The notes beneath the pieces are model-generated. The model made no database searches. It had not been told where the DNA came from and saw nothing but the letters and a program-made list of their open reading frames with translations. Below, piece by piece: positions 1 to 9,077 of a DNA stretch of 64,000 nt. This stretch comes from JANQEU01 sp965242805 (GTDB lineage Bacteria > Bacteroidota > Bacteroidia > Cytophagales > Cyclobacteriaceae). The number at the start of each line of letters is the position of its first letter. The stretch's first letter is position 1. The stretch lies in assembly GCA_965242805.1 (NCBI GenBank), contig CBDETD010000002.1, positions 682,001-746,000 on the forward strand. The letters are read 5' to 3'. The position numbers and the translations under genes were made by a program.

Positions 1-540
1 AATTCCCGATCTTCTTTGTCCTACAATGAAGATAAATGGGAATCAGATCGGTTGGTGAAGTTTGAAGGTGAAGGATTCTTTGAAGTGGAATCAGGTTCCA
101 AATTTATCGTGGAAACAAGCAATGGTAAGGTCTCGGTTTTAGGTACGCAATTCAATGTCTACTCGGTAGGAACATTCTTTGAGTCCACATGTTACGAAGG
201 GAAAGTCAGTGTTGTACTGCAAGACTTGAATACAATATTGGAGAAAGGTCAATCGATTAGAAAAATTGATAATAATCCTCCTGAAAGTATCGAGGTTGCA
301 TCAACCATTCCGGCTTGGTTAAGTGGAACTTCTTCTTTCAAAAGTACCCCTATCAAATACGTGCTGATAACACTTGAAAATCAATATGGTGTTGAGTTTG
401 CTGGAGCACCAATTGACAATGGGCTTGTATTCTCAGGATCATTTCCCAATGACGATCTTGATGTCGCCCTTAAAATTGTATTAGGTTCTTTCAGGATTGA
501 TTACCAAATTGAAGACGATAAAACAATCATCGTCCAGTAA
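1..540 (+). CDS. FecR-family anti-sigma factor, C-terminal part (5' end outside window)
   Basis: The reading frame is open from base 1 and ends at a TAA at 538-540, so only the periplasmic part is present. The first residues carry the FecR signature: LNSRSSL-like start, then GEGFFEV, then the VLGTQFNV block. The last 70 residues (FKSTPIKYVL onward) match the C-terminal DUF4974/STN-like domain of Bacteroidota FecR proteins. Family knowledge: these are inner-membrane anti-sigma regulators that relay a TonB-receptor signal to an ECF sigma factor. The receptor gene starts 5 bases after the stop, so the pair is almost certainly one transcription unit. The sigma factor gene should lie just left of the window. 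Confidence 0.93.
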   Translation, partial: NSRSSLSYNEDKWESDRLVKFEGEGFFEVESGSKFIVETSNGKVSVLGTQFNVYSVGTFFESTCYEGKVSVVLQDLNTILEKGQSIRKIDNNPPESIEVASTIPAWLSGTSSFKSTPIKYVLITLENQYGVEFAGAPIDNGLVFSGSFPNDDLDVALKIVLGSFRIDYQIEDDKTIIVQ

Positions 541-545
541 TAAGC

Positions 546-3095
546 ATGTTAAAATGTTGGTTCGGTTTTCTGCTTATAAGCGGATATATCTGTACTACTG
601 CACAATCCACTCAGGATCCGCAATCCGAAAGGTCGCTGGTTGAAATTCTCAATTCTCTCGAGAAGAATTATCCTATAAAATTCTCTTATGCAGATCAGAC
701 AGTAGAAGGAGTATACCTGCCAACTGACTTTTCAAGTGGTTCACTGATAACAGAAATTGTTCATGACCTGCAATATTTAAGTGGATTGATGTTTGAGTTC
801 ATTAATGGCGAGAATATCATAGTCAGAGAGTACAAAGAAGATGATATTATAACTATATGTGGGAGGATACTTGATGAGTTTGATAATCCTCTTGTTGGGG
901 TGGCAATTATCACAAATGAAGCCACAATTGGAGATATCTCAGATAAAAGGGGCGAATTTGAAATTGATTCAATAACCTATGGCGAAAAACTACTAATACA
1001 GCATCTGGGATATGATGTTTTAATCGCACCGGCATCCAATTTTTCGAGATTGCCTTGTCAAAGTATCAACTTAATGGAGTCTGTAAAGGTCCTCAACGAA
1101 TTGATTGTCAGGGATTACTTAACTGAAGGGATAACTAAAGACAGGAAGGATATTGTAATCAGTATTCCTGATCTAAATATATTACCTGGTTTGATTGAAC
1201 CAGACATCTTAAAAAGCATTCAGCAAAGCCCTGGGGTGAACAGCCCATATGAAACAGCTTCCGGTTTACATATCAGGGGTGGCACACCAGATCAAAACCT
1301 AGTTCTATGGAATGGGATCAAAACTTACAACCAGGGGCATTTTTTTGGAATGCTATCGTCATTCAATCCTTACATCACGAAATCAGTTTGCTTTATTAAG
1401 AATGGTACCAGTGCCAAATACGGCGAACGAGTATCAGGCACTATCGATATCAGGTCAGACGAAGATGTACCAGAAAGAATTGAGGGGGGTGCCGGGATAA
1501 ACATGATCTATGGGGATGTTTATCTCCACACACCGATCATTGCTGATCATCTTTCATTCAACATTTCAGGAAGACGATCCTACACTGATATCATGGAGAC
1601 ATTTACTTATCAGCAGATGTCTGACAGAGTTTTTCAAAACACGAAAATAAATGATGAAATAAGTTCCGATAATCAACAAACCAAAAACAGTTTTTTCTTC
1701 AATGATTTCACCACAGGGATCATTTTTACTCCTACTATGAATAACAAAATACAGATTAATACTATCTATAATAAGAATGATCTTGATTTTGAGTCTTTCG
1801 ACAATTTGAATTCCAATTCCTTCAATGACCGACTGAAAACAGAAAGTGAAGGGTACTCATTGAAATGGAAAAACCAATCGATAGAGAAAATGACCATTGA
1901 ATTGGACGGTTACTTCTCAAGGTACCTCCTAAAATACGAGTTTATCAATACAATATCTGATACCACGGAGTCATCGACGAAAAAAAATCTGATTCAGGAT
2001 TTGGGGATCAACTTCAATACGGCGTACAAATTCAACAGTGATCACACACTTTTCACCGGATATCAATATTCAAACAGTAATATTAAATATGCCTTTGAAA
2101 CGTTTGCTCCTTCGTATCGCATTGTGCTTGACGATGATGATTCGAGAGTAGCAACACATTCGGCGTATATCGAGTATATTTTCTCAAAAGGTGATCGAAT
2201 GAAAATATCTTCCGGTATCAGATCAAACCACTACCGTGAGTTAAAGAAGATATTTTTTGAACCGAGGATCTCAGCAACTCAGAAAATTTCCAGTTCTATT
2301 TGGTTGAATCTAAGCGCTGAATACAAAACACAGGTTGCCAGTCAGATCAAAGAATCCGTGATCAGTGATCTATCGCTTGAAAATCAGGTTTGGACCCTTT
2401 CATCAAGGGAAAGGTTCCCTGTTATCAAGGGATACCAATTCACATTTGGAGGTGATTTTCTCAAGAATAGTTGGATGATCGGTATTGAGGGATATTTAAA
2501 GAATATATCCGGAGTGACTTCACTTACTTTCGGGTTTCTCAATCCTATCGATAACGAATTCAGAAAAGGTGAAAGTGATATTGTTGGAACGGACTTATTT
2601 ATCAAAAAACAATTCACAAACTACAGAACGTGGTTCGGATACTCATACATCAGGACCAACAACACATTCCAAGGTCTAAATAATAATAGATCCTTTCCAG
2701 GGAACTGGAACATTGAACACACCTTAAAGTGGTCACATTTCTACACTCTTGGCAAATTTGAATTCGCATTGGGCTGGAGATTTCACTCAGGAAAGGCATT
2801 CACAGATGTGACTCAGGACACGTCATTTGCAGGACCGGTGGTGATCCAGTACGGAAGATTAAACGGTGAAACCCTTCCCGTGTATCATAGATTAGACATC
2901 TCCGCTATTTATGAGTTCACTCAAAAGAAAGATGTCAAATACAGGATTGGATTATCTGTTTTGAATGTCTATGACCGAAAGAACTTATTAAATAGAGAAT
3001 TTCGGACAACTCCCTCCCTTGACAATGACCTGATCGATACAAGGATATATTCCCTTGGAATCACTCCAAATCTTACGTTCAGGGTAAGCTGGTAA
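546..3095 (+). CDS. TonB-dependent outer-membrane receptor with STN and CarboxypepD_reg-like domains
   Basis: 849 residues. A signal peptide (about 1-19) is followed by an STN signalling domain (about 25-92), a carboxypeptidase-regulatory-like domain (about 102-185, starting at ICGRILDEFDNPLVG), a TonB plug (about 205-310, with HIRGGTPDQNLVLWNGI) and a long beta-barrel. The STN domain marks it as a transducer-type receptor that contacts the FecR protein encoded immediately upstream. The substrate cannot be told from sequence: there is no SusD partner, so it resembles FecA-type siderophore or small-ligand receptors more than a SusC. The ATG follows the FecR stop by 5 bases. Its 3' end overlaps the convergent gene at 3079-3558 by 17 bases. 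Confidence 0.95.
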   Translation: MLKCWFGFLLISGYICTTAQSTQDPQSERSLVEILNSLEKNYPIKFSYADQTVEGVYLPTDFSSGSLITEIVHDLQYLSGLMFEFINGENIIVREYKEDDIITICGRILDEFDNPLVGVAIITNEATIGDISDKRGEFEIDSITYGEKLLIQHLGYDVLIAPASNFSRLPCQSINLMESVKVLNELIVRDYLTEGITKDRKDIVISIPDLNILPGLIEPDILKSIQQSPGVNSPYETASGLHIRGGTPDQNLVLWNGIKTYNQGHFFGMLSSFNPYITKSVCFIKNGTSAKYGERVSGTIDIRSDEDVPERIEGGAGINMIYGDVYLHTPIIADHLSFNISGRRSYTDIMETFTYQQMSDRVFQNTKINDEISSDNQQTKNSFFFNDFTTGIIFTPTMNNKIQINTIYNKNDLDFESFDNLNSNSFNDRLKTESEGYSLKWKNQSIEKMTIELDGYFSRYLLKYEFINTISDTTESSTKKNLIQDLGINFNTAYKFNSDHTLFTGYQYSNSNIKYAFETFAPSYRIVLDDDDSRVATHSAYIEYIFSKGDRMKISSGIRSNHYRELKKIFFEPRISATQKISSSIWLNLSAEYKTQVASQIKESVISDLSLENQVWTLSSRERFPVIKGYQFTFGGDFLKNSWMIGIEGYLKNISGVTSLTFGFLNPIDNEFRKGESDIVGTDLFIKKQFTNYRTWFGYSYIRTNNTFQGLNNNRSFPGNWNIEHTLKWSHFYTLGKFEFALGWRFHSGKAFTDVTQDTSFAGPVVIQYGRLNGETLPVYHRLDISAIYEFTQKKDVKYRIGLSVLNVYDRKNLLNREFRTTPSLDNDLIDTRIYSLGITPNLTFRVSW

Positions 3096-3558
3096 TGCTT
3101 TCTTTACTCAAAAGACTCTTAACAATAAGCATTGTCTGGGGGTAAATTGAATCGTCTGCCAGGTCTTCCTTGGTTATCACCACAACCTCCTTTGACCAAT
3201 CAACTGATTTTTGATCTGCAGCCTCCGTCAAAGACCTTAAAACAAATGGTATACCTGCTTCTTTCAATTTCGCATTTACAACGACTTGGGTTCTTCTGAA
3301 GTTTGTGAAAGAAGCCAGGAATATTGGAGTCCTCGGAAATCTACGGGTCACAAATTCCAAAACCTGACAATAACTCAATTTTACTTTGGATGATAATGCG
3401 GTGGAAATTACGATAGCTGCCAATAACTCCCCATCAATTACTTCTAATTCAGAAAGATCCGTAATGGGTTTTGGAACCAACTTATTGTCGTTCATCAATC
3501 GCTTCATATCCTCCACGATCAATGAACTAGGCCTAGCTAAAAGCACTGTTCTTTTCAT
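3079..3558 (-). CDS. Degenerate receiver-like (pseudo-CheY) protein
   Basis: 159 residues, not matched to a named family. The strand/helix order looks like a CheY fold: a first hydrophobic strand (TVLLARP), a helix (SLIVEDMKRLMND), a third strand (LAAIVIS), a fourth (TPIFLAS) and a fifth (IPFVLRS). The acidic pair after strand 1 and the phospho-acceptor Asp after strand 3 are absent, so it would not be phosphorylated in the normal way. It lies 121 bases downstream of, and on the same strand as, a CheC-like gene, which suggests a signalling pair. An exact TAnnTTTG -7 box sits about 55 bases upstream of its start. The receiver-fold assignment is inference; the gene itself looks real. Confidence 0.72.
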   Translation of the reverse strand: MKRTVLLARPSSLIVEDMKRLMNDNKLVPKPITDLSELEVIDGELLAAIVISTALSSKVKLSYCQVLEFVTRRFPRTPIFLASFTNFRRTQVVVNAKLKEAGIPFVLRSLTEAADQKSVDWSKEVVVITKEDLADDSIYPQTMLIVKSLLSKESITSLP

Positions 3559-3612
3559 GATTGGTTAGGTTAGTTTACAAGAATGCAGGTCTGTAAATGG
3601 AGGTGTTCAAAC

Positions 3613-3620
3613 CAAATCTA
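3613..3620 (-). promoter_or_regulatory. Bacteroidota -7 promoter box (TAGATTTG)
   Basis: On the minus strand this reads TAGATTTG, an exact match to the Bacteroidota sigma-70 -7 consensus TAnnTTTG. It lies about 55 bases upstream of the start of the receiver-like gene at 3558. No convincing -33 TTTG was seen. This suggests the receiver-like gene has its own promoter, separate from the CheC-like gene. Confidence 0.45.
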
Positions 3621-3679
3621 CCTTATTTACTCAAGCCAGAAAAGTAGTAATTAACGCTTATCGCAGGTAGAATGACTCC

Positions 3680-4321
3680 TCAAGCTACAATATTCAACTT
3701 TAAGGTTTCCAGAAATCGCTGATCAAGCATCCAAATAAAATGTGGAGAAATATTCATACTGTGCCTTCCCCCAAAAACCGCTTTCACATGAAATGCAGTA
3801 TCATATAATTCATTTTGACTTTGGAGGTAGGCATTTAGATCAACGCCAGGCATAAGTCTCATTTCGGGAACTCGTCCTAGCAATTCCACACCCAGGGACT
3901 CGGAGATTTCTGAAATGGAAAGAGAAGCGATCAGGTTTTCAATTTCTGACATGAAGCCTTTCTTCATCAATCGGCTATTGGCCTTGTTAGAGGCATTGAC
4001 CTCATCGGGTAATACGATCTTGTTGATTTGTTCGATCTCCTGGCCATTAATGACAAAAAAGATAGCTCCCTTAATGTCACTGTCAAAACTTACTTTAACG
4101 ACGTGAGCTTTAAATCGACCCAGTGCATCAAAGTCCTGTATTGGTAAAAGGGGACCATGGTTATAATTGAAATATTGAACTTTCAATGGGATCCTCAACA
4201 TGCGTTCCATGGTCGTGACCGTCTTTTCCAATGCGGCTTCAACCATTTCTCCCAGTACTCCCAACTGTACACTACTTAAGCGATCTTCTTTTCTAGTCAT
4301 GAAAATTTGTGGTGACTGCAA
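3680..4321 (-). CDS. CheC/CheX-like phosphatase-fold protein
   Basis: 213 residues. The N-terminal helix (LSSVQLGVLGEMVEAALEK, about 15-33) resembles the first CheC helix, and a second region (about 122-140) has the CheC/CheX-type E-x-x-N motif as SEIENL, with Glu126 and Asn129. In CheC and CheX these two side chains position the water that hydrolyses phospho-CheY. The first helix lacks the matching Asn, so at most one active site is intact. No CheW, MCP or CheA gene is adjacent. The next gene downstream is a receiver-like protein without an acceptor Asp. A role in a chemosensory-like or gliding-control pathway is inferred. Confidence 0.72.
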   Translation of the reverse strand: MQSPQIFMTRKEDRLSSVQLGVLGEMVEAALEKTVTTMERMLRIPLKVQYFNYNHGPLLPIQDFDALGRFKAHVVKVSFDSDIKGAIFFVINGQEIEQINKIVLPDEVNASNKANSRLMKKGFMSEIENLIASLSISEISESLGVELLGRVPEMRLMPGVDLNAYLQSQNELYDTAFHVKAVFGGRHSMNISPHFIWMLDQRFLETLKLNIVA

Positions 4322-4380
4322 AAATCAGAAAAAAATTTTCATTTCCCTAAATCCAAAGAAGGTAAATGAATGTTAATACG

Positions 4381-5934
4381 TTATTTGCTAAAAAATTTGA
4401 ATTCTTCGGATAAAACGGCATTCTGACGAAATTGGGATTCCAGGTCAATTTCAGACTCCAGGTCTTTTAACTGTTGCATCGTTAAAGGAACTAGCTTGAT
4501 TTGATCTTTATCATCCCAAAAATTCGCATCATAGTTTGTGAGTTGGAGGTTCAGGCTAATAGAAGGATCCATCCTCTCAGTTATTTTCACCTTCTCTTTC
4601 TTTATTTCCAAATCGGTGATGATCAGAGTTTCATTGGTCTTTAGTTCCCATTCTACAGTGTTCTGGTCATTATCATATATATCTGCTAAAAATTCTCCGG
4701 CTATATATTTGGGGTACATTTCTCCGTCATACTCTTCAAATTCGTAAATAACAGATCTTTCTTTAACCTGGTACTCGAAATTTGGAGTGGAATTTATCGT
4801 CCACTCGTACAAATTATTTACTCCCTTTGCAAAATCGCTGTAAACACGTCTCTTAATAGCGAAAGTTTCAGCGTGGACATAATAGACGTCCTTACTAAAG
4901 GACTCGGGCGTTTCCACCTGATTACTAACCACATAGTAAGGATCTAATCCCTCAAACAAAATGGTATCAAGGGTGAAATCGTAATCCTTCCACTTATCCA
5001 AAACTTTAGGGCTTCTATATTTGATGATATTCTCAGAAAGCGCATATGTCAAGAAATTGAAGTCCAGAAAAGAATAGCGATAAGCGCTTTGAAACTGGCC
5101 TAAACTTGCCCGAACATTACGAAGTCGAACTTTCTCATGGAGTTTCTTACGATTTCTTTTTATAAGTTTATATCCCCTATCTGAAATATCTACCGCAGCA
5201 TCAACCAAAAAGACAGTTCTGTCATTCTCTTCGTAGGTCTCCCTAAAAAATCCCTTTGCCAGAAATGGATGTTGTGGGAAATTCTCCACTACCAATTCCA
5301 TTGCTTTCAATATGATTTCTGTTCCGGTCAATGGTTGATCTGTGACAATTACCTGCTTTAGCATAACTGGTTTGACCTGTAACTCTATGATCAGGTTTTG
5401 GATATCGGATAGTTCTGAAACAGTGGATTTGAATCTCCCATAACCAAGCATTGAAATGATTATTGAATCTTGACTATTTTCTATTGGTACATAGAAGTCA
5501 AATCTTCCATCTTCATTGCTAACAGTACCTATGGGTTTTGAGGCTAGGGCAATTGAAGCAAACTCTAATGGGGAACCGTTCGGGCCATCGACAATAGTTC
5601 CTGAAATTAGAAGGTTGGTTGGAATTTCCTCTTTACGACCAGGTTTTAACACAATTTGATTTCCAATTTTTTCAAATTCCAAATCAACAGATCGAAAGAA
5701 TTTCGACATCACGTCATCTACATTCGATTTATCCACATGGATTGAAACAATCTTATTTAAGGGTATTTGTTCATTGATGTATGAAAATGAAATCCCGGTT
5801 TGATCAGAAATCTCACTGAGTACCAACGAAAGCGTAGTAGAATCAAGATGTAAGGTAATCTTTGTCTGTTCGTCCTGGGCCTGACTCGTAAACGATAGTA
5901 ACAAAGCAGTAAGAGTCAGGATACGATTTAACAT
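4381..5934 (-). CDS. Secreted STN plus CarboxypepD_reg-like protein without a receptor barrel
   Basis: 517 residues with a signal peptide (1-19, ending SQAQ), an STN domain (about 27-95, ITLHLDSTTLSLVLSEISDQ), a CarboxypepD_reg-like domain (about 107-190, ISGTIVDGPNGSPLEFASI) and an unassigned 320-residue C-terminal region with a beta-rich pattern (FFRETYEENDRTVF). The tail resembles that of other Bacteroidota outer-membrane CarboxypepD_reg proteins. It is the third gene of a sigma / FecR / STN operon, starting 3 bases after the FecR stop. STN domains normally touch FecR, so this protein sits where a TonB receptor would be expected. It has no plug or TonB barrel. Confidence 0.88.
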   Translation of the reverse strand: MLNRILTLTALLLSFTSQAQDEQTKITLHLDSTTLSLVLSEISDQTGISFSYINEQIPLNKIVSIHVDKSNVDDVMSKFFRSVDLEFEKIGNQIVLKPGRKEEIPTNLLISGTIVDGPNGSPLEFASIALASKPIGTVSNEDGRFDFYVPIENSQDSIIISMLGYGRFKSTVSELSDIQNLIIELQVKPVMLKQVIVTDQPLTGTEIILKAMELVVENFPQHPFLAKGFFRETYEENDRTVFLVDAAVDISDRGYKLIKRNRKKLHEKVRLRNVRASLGQFQSAYRYSFLDFNFLTYALSENIIKYRSPKVLDKWKDYDFTLDTILFEGLDPYYVVSNQVETPESFSKDVYYVHAETFAIKRRVYSDFAKGVNNLYEWTINSTPNFEYQVKERSVIYEFEEYDGEMYPKYIAGEFLADIYDNDQNTVEWELKTNETLIITDLEIKKEKVKITERMDPSISLNLQLTNYDANFWDDKDQIKLVPLTMQQLKDLESEIDLESQFRQNAVLSEEFKFFSK

Positions 5935-5937
5935 AAA

Positions 5938-6912
5938 TTACGGATTTTCTTCAGAGCATCCCTCTCCTGAAATTATATAGAATTCTTCATCTTTCACAAA
6001 TGAAAGGTCATTAGTGTATCGTAATACATCAAATACATCTTCAATGGAAGGATCGTTGAACTGGGCCGTCATATGGCAATTCAATAGCTCTTTATTTTCA
6101 ATCTTTAGTCGGATATCGAAAAAACTCTCCATATCGGCAAAAACATCTTTCAAACTGTGATTATCAAATTCAAATCTCTTTGTCCTCCACGCCATATCAT
6201 TATAATCTGATAGGGTTGACTTAGTAAGGGAACCTGTATTTTCCATCCATCTACCGGATTCGTCCTTTTCCAGCATAATTTTGTCCTGACCTTTTTTGTC
6301 TGACAATGATACCTTACCACTCACTACCAACACCTCAGTAGTGTTTTCATTTGGGTAACTTCTAACATTAAATGAGGTGCCCAGTACTCGGATCTGTGTA
6401 TAACCTGTATTTATAATAAAAGGACGGTTTGTATCCCTTTTGACATCAAAAAATGCCTCACCAATCAGCTGTACTTCTCGATATTCTTCATTGAATTTCT
6501 CAATGAATTTCAAGGAACTTCGGCGGTTTAACCATACATCAGTCCCATCTTCCAGGGTGAAAAATTGAGATTCGCTTTTAGTCTCAACCAACATTGATTG
6601 TTCACTGTCCATAAGAAGATCAGCAATGCCTACAATAAGAATGAAGGTAGCAGCAATACCGGTTAAAATAGACCAGCGCAAGGTTTTTGTCTTTTTTTCA
6701 TCAGAAACTAACAAATCCCTTAATCCATCATCAAATCTATCCGGTAGCTTCGAATCCTTATGAGAATTCATATACTCAAAAAGTATCTTCTCCTCTTCGT
6801 GAGAAGAATCCTCTGATCTGGAAAGTACTTCATTAAGGAGTTTCTCTTCTTCAAGAGATGTTTCACCTTCATAGTATTTCGCTAGTAGCTCGTTGATATC
6901 ATCCGTTTTCAT
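5938..6912 (-). CDS. FecR-family anti-sigma factor
   Basis: 324 residues. The N-terminal cytoplasmic part (1-75, LAKYYEGETSLEEEKLL) would bind the sigma factor. One membrane segment follows (about 80-100, ILTGIAATFILIVGIADLL), then the FecR domain (about 115-215, with LIGEAFFDVKRDTNRPF and VLGTSFNV) and a C-terminal DUF4974 domain (about 250-318). The gene overlaps the sigma gene by 14 bases, which points to translational coupling. Family role: it holds or activates the ECF sigma factor according to a periplasmic signal, which here is probably delivered by the STN protein encoded next. Confidence 0.95.
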   Translation of the reverse strand: MKTDDINELLAKYYEGETSLEEEKLLNEVLSRSEDSSHEEEKILFEYMNSHKDSKLPDRFDDGLRDLLVSDEKKTKTLRWSILTGIAATFILIVGIADLLMDSEQSMLVETKSESQFFTLEDGTDVWLNRRSSLKFIEKFNEEYREVQLIGEAFFDVKRDTNRPFIINTGYTQIRVLGTSFNVRSYPNENTTEVLVVSGKVSLSDKKGQDKIMLEKDESGRWMENTGSLTKSTLSDYNDMAWRTKRFEFDNHSLKDVFADMESFFDIRLKIENKELLNCHMTAQFNDPSIEDVFDVLRYTNDLSFVKDEEFYIISGEGCSEENP

Positions 6913-7405
6913 GACTATAGATCTTTTGATACGCTGTCCTCACATTTTTCCTCGCTCTTGACAATATGACTCGGATATTATTTTCTGTCTCATTTAGGAT
7001 CTGTGCAATTTCTTTCGTGTCTTTCTCCTCTACACCCCTTAGCTGTAGGACTAACTTTTGTTGTTCAGGCAGACTTCCAATGATTTGTTTGACAATACTT
7101 AGTTTCTCCTGATCCTCGAAACGCTTTTCCAGAGGCACTCCCGAAGAGGTATTGGAAAGTTGTTCATCCCCAACCACGATTCTCCTCGATTTGAGCTTAT
7201 TAATACTCATATTCTTCGTCATCTCCACTGATAATGCTTCCACACTCCTATACTTTTTCAAATCATCTTTCATACGCCAAAGCTTCAATGTAACCTCCTG
7301 GACTATATCTTCAGCATCTTCCACATTCGATACTATCCAAAGTGCAATTCGGTAGAGACGATTCTTGAAGGAAGAAATAAGCTCTATAAATTCATCCAGA
7401 TCCAT
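6899..7405 (-). CDS. ECF RNA polymerase sigma factor (FecI-like)
   Basis: 168 residues with the two ECF regions: sigma-2 (about 15-75, including the VEDAEDIVQEV stretch that contacts core and -10 DNA) and sigma-4 (about 105-160, LPEQQKLVLQLRGVEEKDTKEIA helix-turn-helix). It is the first gene of the operon sigma-FecR-STN protein, and its 3' end overlaps the FecR gene. A likely target is its own operon, but the promoter it recognises was not identified. Confidence 0.95.
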   Translation of the reverse strand: MDLDEFIELISSFKNRLYRIALWIVSNVEDAEDIVQEVTLKLWRMKDDLKKYRSVEALSVEMTKNMSINKLKSRRIVVGDEQLSNTSSGVPLEKRFEDQEKLSIVKQIIGSLPEQQKLVLQLRGVEEKDTKEIAQILNETENNIRVILSRARKNVRTAYQKIYSHENG

Positions 7406-7466
7406 TGTAATAAAGACAACTTAAAAGTTAATTCATTACAACGAATTGCTTGTTTTTTAATAGTCA

Positions 7467-8768
7467 TTAGAAATTACTGCCTGCTTTGATCATTGCACAC
7501 CGAAACCCAATATCCGCCGTTGCGGAGTCCTCCATAATCGCTCTTCTTGTACCGGGAGATAGCCAATACGCAACATCATTCCACGAACCTCCCTTGTACA
7601 CACGCATTCTTTTGATCGGTACATTATCATCATTCAATGAAGGCGACGAAATCCCCGTTTCAATAGCTTCTTCAACGGAATACCTTCTCTCGTTCCCTAT
7701 GAAGGAGTATTGTTTATCATAGTTATCTGAACTATCCAGGTATCCATCTCGACGAACCGGATTAAGATCTTCCATGTCCTGGTACGACAATGGTCGATAT
7801 ACATCCAGCACCCATTCATTTACATTTCCAGCCATATTGTACAGGCCGTATTCATTAGGCGGATACTCATAAATACCTGTTGTTATCATTGCGCCGTCAT
7901 TCAATCTACCAGCTATCCCCGCATAATCTCCTCGGCCTCTTTTGAAATTGGCTAGAAAATACCCATAACTTTTCCCATAAGGATTTCTGAGATTGTGCCC
8001 ATCCCATGGATAGATCCTGCTGTGTGTTTGTTGCTCATTCATGTATTGAGTACCAAACATAGCTTCAGCGGCATATTCCCATTCAGCTTCAGTTGGAAGA
8101 CGATAATTTGGCAGGACATAACCAGTCTCTAATGGAAGTTTTCTTAATCCTTTGGTATCAAATTCTTCGAAATTTGGTGAGGACTGATCGGATTCAACAT
8201 TTTCGTAATACTCTTCCATCAATTTGTAATTGATGACATCCGTTCTCCATTTGCAGTAATTCACCGCCTGTCTCCAGTTGATCCCTACAACCGGAAAGAA
8301 CCTGAATCCCGGATATCTGTAATAATAACTGACATAGGGATCATTGAAAGCAAGGTCTTTCGACCAAACTGTGGTATCTGGCAGATTATTCTTCCAGTAC
8401 AATTCATTGGAATCAGCTTTAATATAATATTCATACTCCAACCAGTGGATGTTTGCTACTTCAGTTTCATCCATATAGAAGGATGCGACCGTGACAGCCC
8501 TTTCGACGTTGTCACGGCTATGCATCACATCTTCTTCAAATGAACCCATCACTACCCTTCCTCCTTCAATAAATACTAGGTTGGGTCCATATGGTTGACC
8601 TTCGAATTCACTGACTTTAAATCCTGCATCAACATTGTATTCCAATCCTGTGGTTGTGCTTGTTTTACCAGGGAAATAGCTATTCGGAAGTTTCGAATAA
8701 CAAGACTGTAGATAGACCATCACCACTACTACGGCAAGTATCAATGTACGACTCAATGGATTATTCAT
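7467..8768 (-). CDS. gldJ: GldJ-like gliding/T9SS lipoprotein with formylglycine-enzyme-like domain
   Basis: 433 residues from the ATG at 8766-8768. An upstream in-frame TTG at 8826-8828 would bury the lipoprotein signal, so the ATG is preferred. The signal peptide ends in a lipobox (VYLQSC, Cys about 22). The rest is a sulfatase-modifying-factor (FGE-like) fold: LVFIEGGRVVMGS, SFYMDETEVANIHWLEYEYY, FPVVGINWRQAVNYCKWRTD, LPTEAEWEYAAEA, MAGNVNEWVLDVY and the final GFRCAM. This pattern and the ETEV block match GldJ and its paralogue GldK, lipoproteins that organise the gliding and type IX secretion machinery. It is shorter than typical GldJ, so a paralogue is possible. No other gld or spr genes are adjacent. 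Confidence 0.85.
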   Translation of the reverse strand: MNNPLSRTLILAVVVVMVYLQSCYSKLPNSYFPGKTSTTTGLEYNVDAGFKVSEFEGQPYGPNLVFIEGGRVVMGSFEEDVMHSRDNVERAVTVASFYMDETEVANIHWLEYEYYIKADSNELYWKNNLPDTTVWSKDLAFNDPYVSYYYRYPGFRFFPVVGINWRQAVNYCKWRTDVINYKLMEEYYENVESDQSSPNFEEFDTKGLRKLPLETGYVLPNYRLPTEAEWEYAAEAMFGTQYMNEQQTHSRIYPWDGHNLRNPYGKSYGYFLANFKRGRGDYAGIAGRLNDGAMITTGIYEYPPNEYGLYNMAGNVNEWVLDVYRPLSYQDMEDLNPVRRDGYLDSSDNYDKQYSFIGNERRYSVEEAIETGISSPSLNDDNVPIKRMRVYKGGSWNDVAYWLSPGTRRAIMEDSATADIGFRCAMIKAGSNF

Positions 8769-8845
8769 TTTTATATATAACTGTTTTATAAGCTGAACAC
8801 AAGTGTCATCAACTGGTGAATATGACAAAATGTAGTAGGAAGAAA

Positions 8846-8877
8846 GAAGGTTCTGGTCCTACTACCCCAGAACCTTC
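8846..8877. repeat. Perfect 11-bp inverted repeat upstream of gldJ-like gene
   Basis: The arms GAAGGTTCTGG and CCAGAACCTTC are perfectly complementary and separated by a 10-base loop. No T-run follows directly on the plus strand, and no gene ends here, so it is not an obvious terminator. It lies 78 bases upstream of the gldJ-like start and would fall in that gene's leader if the promoter is farther upstream. Confidence 0.6.
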
Positions 8878-8888
8878 CTAATATGAGC

Positions 8889-8936
8889 AGATTAGAATTA
8901 GAAGACCTGTTTGAACATCTAACTAATCTCTTCTAA
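8889..8936. repeat. Overlapping inverted repeats, possible alternative leader structures
   Basis: Two pairs of arms overlap: AGATTAG (8889-8895) with CTAATCT (8923-8929), and TTAGAAGA (8898-8905) with TCTTCTAA (8929-8936). The two helices share base 8929 and compete sterically, so they could be alternative folds of one transcript. There is no known riboswitch match. Confidence 0.35.
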
Positions 8937-9052
8937 TAACATAGACAATCAGTCAATGGATTCATTACAACCTAAGGTGAAATTTTTATTTTTTATTGGA
9001 CATTGACACCATTTTCATATGAAGACCATGTGGGACTTTTATTCTAAATTTC

Positions 9053-9060
9053 TAGTTTTG
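9053..9060 (+). promoter_or_regulatory. -7 promoter box TAGTTTTG for glsAB
   Basis: Exact match to TAnnTTTG, 56 bases upstream of the glsA ATG. No clear -33 TTTG is visible. Transcription would start around 9067, just before the palindrome at 9078-9093. Confidence 0.5.
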
Positions 9061-9077
9061 ACTGAATAGTTACTTTC

